Assembly (NCBI GenBank): GCA_031549605.1
Contig: JAVBPM010000066.1
Coordinates: 1-16,155 of the forward strand
DNA: 16,155 bases
DNA from: WRAI01 sp031549605
Lineage (GTDB): Bacteria; Bacillota; Clostridia; Oscillospirales; UBA929
Reading direction: 5' to 3'
Made by a program: the position numbers and the translations under genes. Each line of letters begins with the position of its first letter. Position 1 is the first letter of the stretch. Of this stretch, positions 12,955-16,155 are shown in pieces. A model generated the notes under the pieces. The model ran no database searches, was not told the DNA's origin, and worked only from the letters and a program-made list of their open reading frames with translations.

Positions 12955-15357
12955 ATGGAACAGTACGCCCCCAAACACATAGAGCCCAAGTGGTTTCAAG
13001 CGTGGCAGGACGCCGGTCTGTTCCGCGCTCAAGACAGCAGCGATAAAGAAAAACTCTATCTGCTGATTGAATTCCCCTACCCGTCGGGCGACGGCCTGCA
13101 CGTTGGCCACCCGCGACCCTACACCGCGCTCGACATCGTCGCACGCATGAAACGCATGCAAGGCTACAATGTGCTGTTTCCCATGGGCTGGGACTCGTTT
13201 GGCCTACCCACCGAAAACTTTGCCATCAAGAATAAAATCCACCCCGCCGTTGTCACCACGCGCAACATCGCGCGCTTCAAGGGCCAGTGCAACATGCTCG
13301 GCTTTTCCTTTGATTGGTCGCGCGAGGTGGCCACCACCGATCCTGAATATTACAAGTGGACGCAGTGGATTTTCCTGCAAATGTTCAAAAAAGGCTTGGC
13401 CTATAAAACCTCCATGCCGGTCAACTGGTGCACCTCGTGCAAATGCGTGCTGGCCAACGAAGAGGTCGTCGACGGCGTCTGTGAGCGCTGCGGCGCCGAG
13501 GTTGTGCGTAAAGAAAAGTCACAGTGGATGCTCAAAATCACCGCCTACGCCCAGCGCCTGCTCGACGATTTGGACGGCGTCAATTATATTGAACGCGTCA
13601 AAACACAGCAGCGCAACTGGATTGGCCGCAGCGAGGGTGCCGAGGTCGACTTTGCCACCACCGCCGACGACACGCTGAAAATCTACACCACGCGACCCGA
13701 CACGCTGTTTGGCGCCACCTACATGGTCATCGCGCCCGAACATCCCTTTGTCGACAAACACGCCGACGCCATCACCAATCTGGCCGATGTCGCCGCCTAC
13801 CGCGCCGAAGCCGCCAAAAAGTCGGAATTCGAGCGCACCGAGCTGCAAAAGGACAAAACCGGCGTCAAGCTCGAGGGCATCGCCGCCATCAACCCCGTCA
13901 ACGGCCAGCAAATCCCCATTTTTATCTCCGACTACGTCATGGTCACCTACGGCACCGGCGCCATCATGGCCGTGCCCGGCCACGACACGCGCGACTGGGC
14001 CTTTGCCACCAAGTTTAACCTGCCCATCATCGAGGTCGTCGCCGGTGGCGACGTCACCCGCGAGGCATTCACCGATACCGAAGACGGCATCATGGTCAAC
14101 TCCGACTTTCTCAACGGCCTCAACGCCGTCGAAGCCAAGAAGGTCATTACCCAATGGCTGGTCGACAAGCAGCTGGGCGTTGCCAAAGTCAACTACAAAC
14201 TGCGCGACTGGGTTTTCGCGCGCCAACGCTACTGGGGCGAGCCGATTCCCGTCGTCCACTGCCCGCAGTGCGGCATGGTGGCGCTACCTGAAGAGCAGCT
14301 GCCGCTGACGCTGCCCGACGTGCAGTCCTACGAACCGACCGACACCGGCGAATCACCGCTGTCGACCGTGCGCGACTGGGTGGAAACCACCTGCCCGCAA
14401 TGCGACGCTCCGGCCGAGCGCGAGACCGACACCATGCCCCAATGGGCAGGCTCGTCGTGGTACTATCTGCGCTACACCGACCCGCGCAACGCCAACGCTC
14501 TGGCCGACACCGACAAGCTGAAATACTGGACACCCGTCGACTGGTACAACGGCGGTATGGAGCACACGACCCTCCATCTGCTGTATAGCCGCTTCTGGCA
14601 CAAGTTTTTATACGACATCGGCGTTGTGCCGACCGTCGAGCCGTATGCCCGTCGCACCAGCCACGGCATGATACTCGGCGAGGACGGCGAAAAAATGTCC
14701 AAGTCACGCGGAAACGTCGTCAACCCTGACCATATCGTCGAGCAGTACGGTGCCGACACGTTGCGCCTGTATATCATGTTCATCGGCGACTTTGAAAAGG
14801 CGGCCACCTGGTCTAACCAAGCCATCAAGGGCTGCCGCCGCTTCCTCGACCGCGTCTGGTCGCTGGCCGACAACGTTATCGGCGGCGACGCGTACAGCGC
14901 CGAGCTCGAGACCTCGCTGCACAAGACCATCCAAAAAGTGACAAACGACATCCTTGAGCTCAAGTATAATACGGCCATCGCCGCGCTGATGGCGCTGAGT
15001 AACGAGATGAGCGGCCGTAAAATCACGCGCGCCGAGTACACGACGCTGATTACGCTGCTGCATCCCTTTGCGCCGCACATTACCGAGGAGTTGTGGGCGC
15101 ACCTAGGCCACAAGACGCTGCTGGCCGCCCAACCGTGGCCGACCTATGACGAGGCCAAGACCAAGGACGCCACCGTCACCATCGCCATTCAGGTCAACGG
15201 CAAGATGAAGACCACCATACCCATGCCCAGCGGCAGCACGCAGGACGAGGTCGCCGCCGCCGCACTGGCCATCGAGCGCATCGCCGCACTGTTCAACGGC
15301 CAGCCGCCGCGTAAAGTCATCTACGTCCCCAACAAGCTTATCAACCTAATCGTCTAA
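12955..15357 (+). CDS. leuS: Leucyl-tRNA synthetase
   Basis: LeuS charges tRNA-Leu with leucine in the cytoplasm. The 800 residues hold a class I synthetase. The HIGH motif is HVGH at 49-52 within PYPSGDGLHVGHPRPYTALD. A zinc-type knuckle has C159, C162, C176 and C179. The editing domain includes MAVPGHDTRDWAF, and a further cysteine pair set has C436/C439 and C480/C483. KMSKS is at 580-584, followed by RGNVVNPDHIVEQYGADTLRLYIMF and the anticodon-binding and C-terminal domains. The wording around HIGH (HPRPYTALD, DSFGLPTENFAIK) differs from the common HPEGYTATD and DAFGLPAEQYAI form, pointing to a distinct LeuRS subtype. GAGGTGA at 12944-12950 supports the ATG. It is the last protein gene of the run. 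Confidence 0.98.
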   Translation: MEQYAPKHIEPKWFQAWQDAGLFRAQDSSDKEKLYLLIEFPYPSGDGLHVGHPRPYTALDIVARMKRMQGYNVLFPMGWDSFGLPTENFAIKNKIHPAVVTTRNIARFKGQCNMLGFSFDWSREVATTDPEYYKWTQWIFLQMFKKGLAYKTSMPVNWCTSCKCVLANEEVVDGVCERCGAEVVRKEKSQWMLKITAYAQRLLDDLDGVNYIERVKTQQRNWIGRSEGAEVDFATTADDTLKIYTTRPDTLFGATYMVIAPEHPFVDKHADAITNLADVAAYRAEAAKKSEFERTELQKDKTGVKLEGIAAINPVNGQQIPIFISDYVMVTYGTGAIMAVPGHDTRDWAFATKFNLPIIEVVAGGDVTREAFTDTEDGIMVNSDFLNGLNAVEAKKVITQWLVDKQLGVAKVNYKLRDWVFARQRYWGEPIPVVHCPQCGMVALPEEQLPLTLPDVQSYEPTDTGESPLSTVRDWVETTCPQCDAPAERETDTMPQWAGSSWYYLRYTDPRNANALADTDKLKYWTPVDWYNGGMEHTTLHLLYSRFWHKFLYDIGVVPTVEPYARRTSHGMILGEDGEKMSKSRGNVVNPDHIVEQYGADTLRLYIMFIGDFEKAATWSNQAIKGCRRFLDRVWSLADNVIGGDAYSAELETSLHKTIQKVTNDILELKYNTAIAALMALSNEMSGRKITRAEYTTLITLLHPFAPHITEELWAHLGHKTLLAAQPWPTYDEAKTKDATVTIAIQVNGKMKTTIPMPSGSTQDEVAAAALAIERIAALFNGQPPRKVIYVPNKLINLIV

Positions 15358-15364
15358 CCCCACC

Positions 15365-15383
15365 ACCGGCGCACCGCGCCGGT
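15365..15383 (+). other. GC-rich hairpin between leuS and the tRNA
   Basis: ACCGGCGC and GCGCCGGT form a perfect 8-base-pair stem with an ACC loop, beginning 8 bases after the leuS stop and ending 5 bases before the tRNA. There is no run of T after it, so it is not a standard intrinsic terminator. It may protect the leuS mRNA 3' end, help tRNA processing, or weakly attenuate read-through. Confidence 0.5.
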
Positions 15384-15387
15384 TCAT

Positions 15388-15464
15388 GCGTCCGTAGCTC
15401 AGCTGGATAGAGTATCAGACTCCGACTCTGAGGGCCGTGGGTTCGAATCCCGCCGGGCGCACCA
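15388..15464 (+). tRNA. tRNA-Arg (anticodon CCG), CCA encoded
   Basis: The 77 bases fold into a full cloverleaf. The acceptor stem is GCGTCCG with CGGGCGC, with one G-T pair. The D stem is GCTC with GAGT. The anticodon stem is TCAGA with TCTGA around loop CTCCGAC. The variable region is GGGCC, and the T stem GTGGG with CCCGC encloses TTCGAAT. Bases 34-36 are CCG (15422-15424), which read CGG arginine codons. The CCA end is encoded at 15462-15464. The gene lies 31 bases after leuS with no clear promoter of its own, so it may be cut from the leuS transcript. Confidence 0.97.
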
Positions 15465-15468
15465 ATAG

Positions 15469-15504
15469 AAAAGCCTGCCGACCATTCTGGTCGGCAGGCT
15501 TTTT
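15469..15504 (+). terminator. Strong intrinsic terminator, probably working in both directions
   Basis: A perfect 16-base-pair stem (15469-15484 with 15488-15503) has a TTC loop and a GC-rich core GCCTGCCGACC. It starts 5 bases after the tRNA and ends in TTTTT on the plus strand. On the minus strand the same stem ends in TTTTCTATT and lies 16 bases past the stop of the converging gene. It can therefore end both the long operon with its tRNA and the minus-strand gene. Confidence 0.93.
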
Positions 15505-15519
15505 GCAAACAGCACATGA

Positions 15520-16155
15520 CTATGCTGCACGATTCTCACACTGCTTCTCTGGCGTGCGCGCCATCAGCTTGGGCAAAACCACGCCGAATACATAGGCGAT
15601 GGCCACGCCGATGGCCACCCACAGCAGCCTTTCCAGATACACCCCGACGATTTTCGTCTGCTGCTCGGCGTAAAACATCAGCGAAAACGTCACGCAGCTG
15701 ATAAACAGCGGCATGATATACAACTTGCTCTTATGTAGCCCTCCGGCCACGACCAGCGCCACCAGTGACAGCGCCGCCACGACCTCAATGCGAGGCACCA
15801 GCAGCATGACGACCGTGACAATCGACATGCCCACAGCGACCGAAACCACGCGCCACAGCGAGCGAAACAGTTGCGCTTCCCGATTGGGGCGCATTACCAG
15901 CGCCATTGAGCCGACCACCCAGCCGGCATGGTCCATCGAAAAGCTGCACAGCGTCGCCACAGCCAGCGCTGCACAGTAAACATAGCGATATTGCTTGAGC
16001 GTCTGCGGTGCCAGCGGCGCAGGACGCGGTCGCTCTTGCGGCTCAAACTCGGGGAACAGCATGGCCACACAGCAGGCAAAGCCGGAACTGGCCAGCATAA
16101 GCGCCAACACGGCCAACGCCTTGTCGACCGACTCAAAGCTCAACCCAATGCCCAG
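15520..16155 (-). CDS. FUSC-family membrane protein, C-terminal part (5' end cut by window)
   Basis: The minus-strand frame is open to the right edge, giving 211 residues before a TAG stop. The TTG at 16143 could be a start, but the open frame continues LGIG upstream, and family members are longer, so the gene is probably cut. The protein is very hydrophobic, with about seven segments (8-29, 53-70, 74-83, 97-114, 119-134, 140-158, 171-191, counted from the TTG). The stretch DHAGWVVGSMALVMRPNREAQLFRSLWRVVSVAVG resembles the FUSC_2 motif of aromatic-acid and fusaric-acid exporter-like proteins (histidine-x-x-tryptophan, then RP, then an arginine-rich helix). Transport of small aromatic or amphiphilic compounds is possible, but the substrate is unknown. 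It converges on the leuS-tRNA operon and shares its terminator. Confidence 0.75.
   Translation of the reverse strand: MGIGLSFESVDKALAVLALMLASSGFACCVAMLFPEFEPQERPRPAPLAPQTLKQYRYVYCAALAVATLCSFSMDHAGWVVGSMALVMRPNREAQLFRSLWRVVSVAVGMSIVTVVMLLVPRIEVVAALSLVALVVAGGLHKSKLYIMPLFISCVTFSLMFYAEQQTKIVGVYLERLLWVAIGVAIAYVFGVVLPKLMARTPEKQCENRAA

Noticed and set aside
15365..15383. Hairpin after leuS as an intrinsic terminator
   Set aside because: No T-run follows, and the tRNA starts 5 bases later; it is listed only as a hairpin of unknown role.
15388..15464. tRNA-Arg as an integration site for a mobile element
   Set aside because: No integrase, no repeated tRNA 3' end and no change of composition are visible downstream, only a terminator and a converging membrane protein gene.

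Overview
The window is a GC-rich, gene-dense stretch of a bacterial chromosome. Twelve consecutive plus-strand genes run from position 3 to 15357 with no gap longer than 54 bases. A tRNA, a strong terminator and one converging minus-strand gene follow. The order (trmFO) plsX - rnc - smc - ftsY - rdgB - yhbY - nadD/yqeK - LCP - LCP - rsfS - leuS is the conserved housekeeping layout of Clostridia. The high GC content, the RNase III/SMC/FtsY block and the LCP genes between yqeK and rsfS suggest an Oscillospirales (Ruminococcaceae-like) gut Firmicute. That placement is inferred from gene order and protein style, not from a database search.

Region by region: 3-611 is the 3' end of trmFO (tRNA methylation). 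632-1657 is plsX (phospholipid precursor). 1681-6781 is rnc-smc-ftsY (RNA processing, chromosome organisation, membrane protein targeting). 6778-8818 is a tightly overlapping run of rdgB (nucleotide pool cleaning), yhbY (ribosome-associated RNA-binding protein) and a fused nadD-yqeK gene (NAD synthesis plus HD-domain nucleotide hydrolase). 8829-12566 holds two LytR-CpsA-Psr family genes with unusually long multi-pass membrane N-termini. 12586-15357 is rsfS-leuS (ribosome silencing and leucyl-tRNA charging). 15388-15464 is tRNA-Arg(CCG). 15469-15504 is a probable two-way terminator. 15520 to the right edge is a partial FUSC-type membrane protein on the minus strand.

The genes fit one growth-linked operon. 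Four junctions overlap (rnc/smc by 10 bases, rdgB, yhbY and nadD-yqeK by ATGA), and most genes have a clear AAGGAG-like ribosome binding site. Themes are translation and tRNA maturation, cell envelope building (PlsX, FtsY, LCP proteins) and NAD/nucleotide metabolism.

I see no mobile element, CRISPR array, defence system or other obviously new system. The points most worth a second look are: an AT-rich, Rex-box-like palindrome inside the NAD-synthesis gene; the degraded ISSTxxR motif of that NadD; the architecture and altered motifs of the second LCP protein; and a good extended -10 promoter match inside the yqeK part, upstream of the LCP genes.
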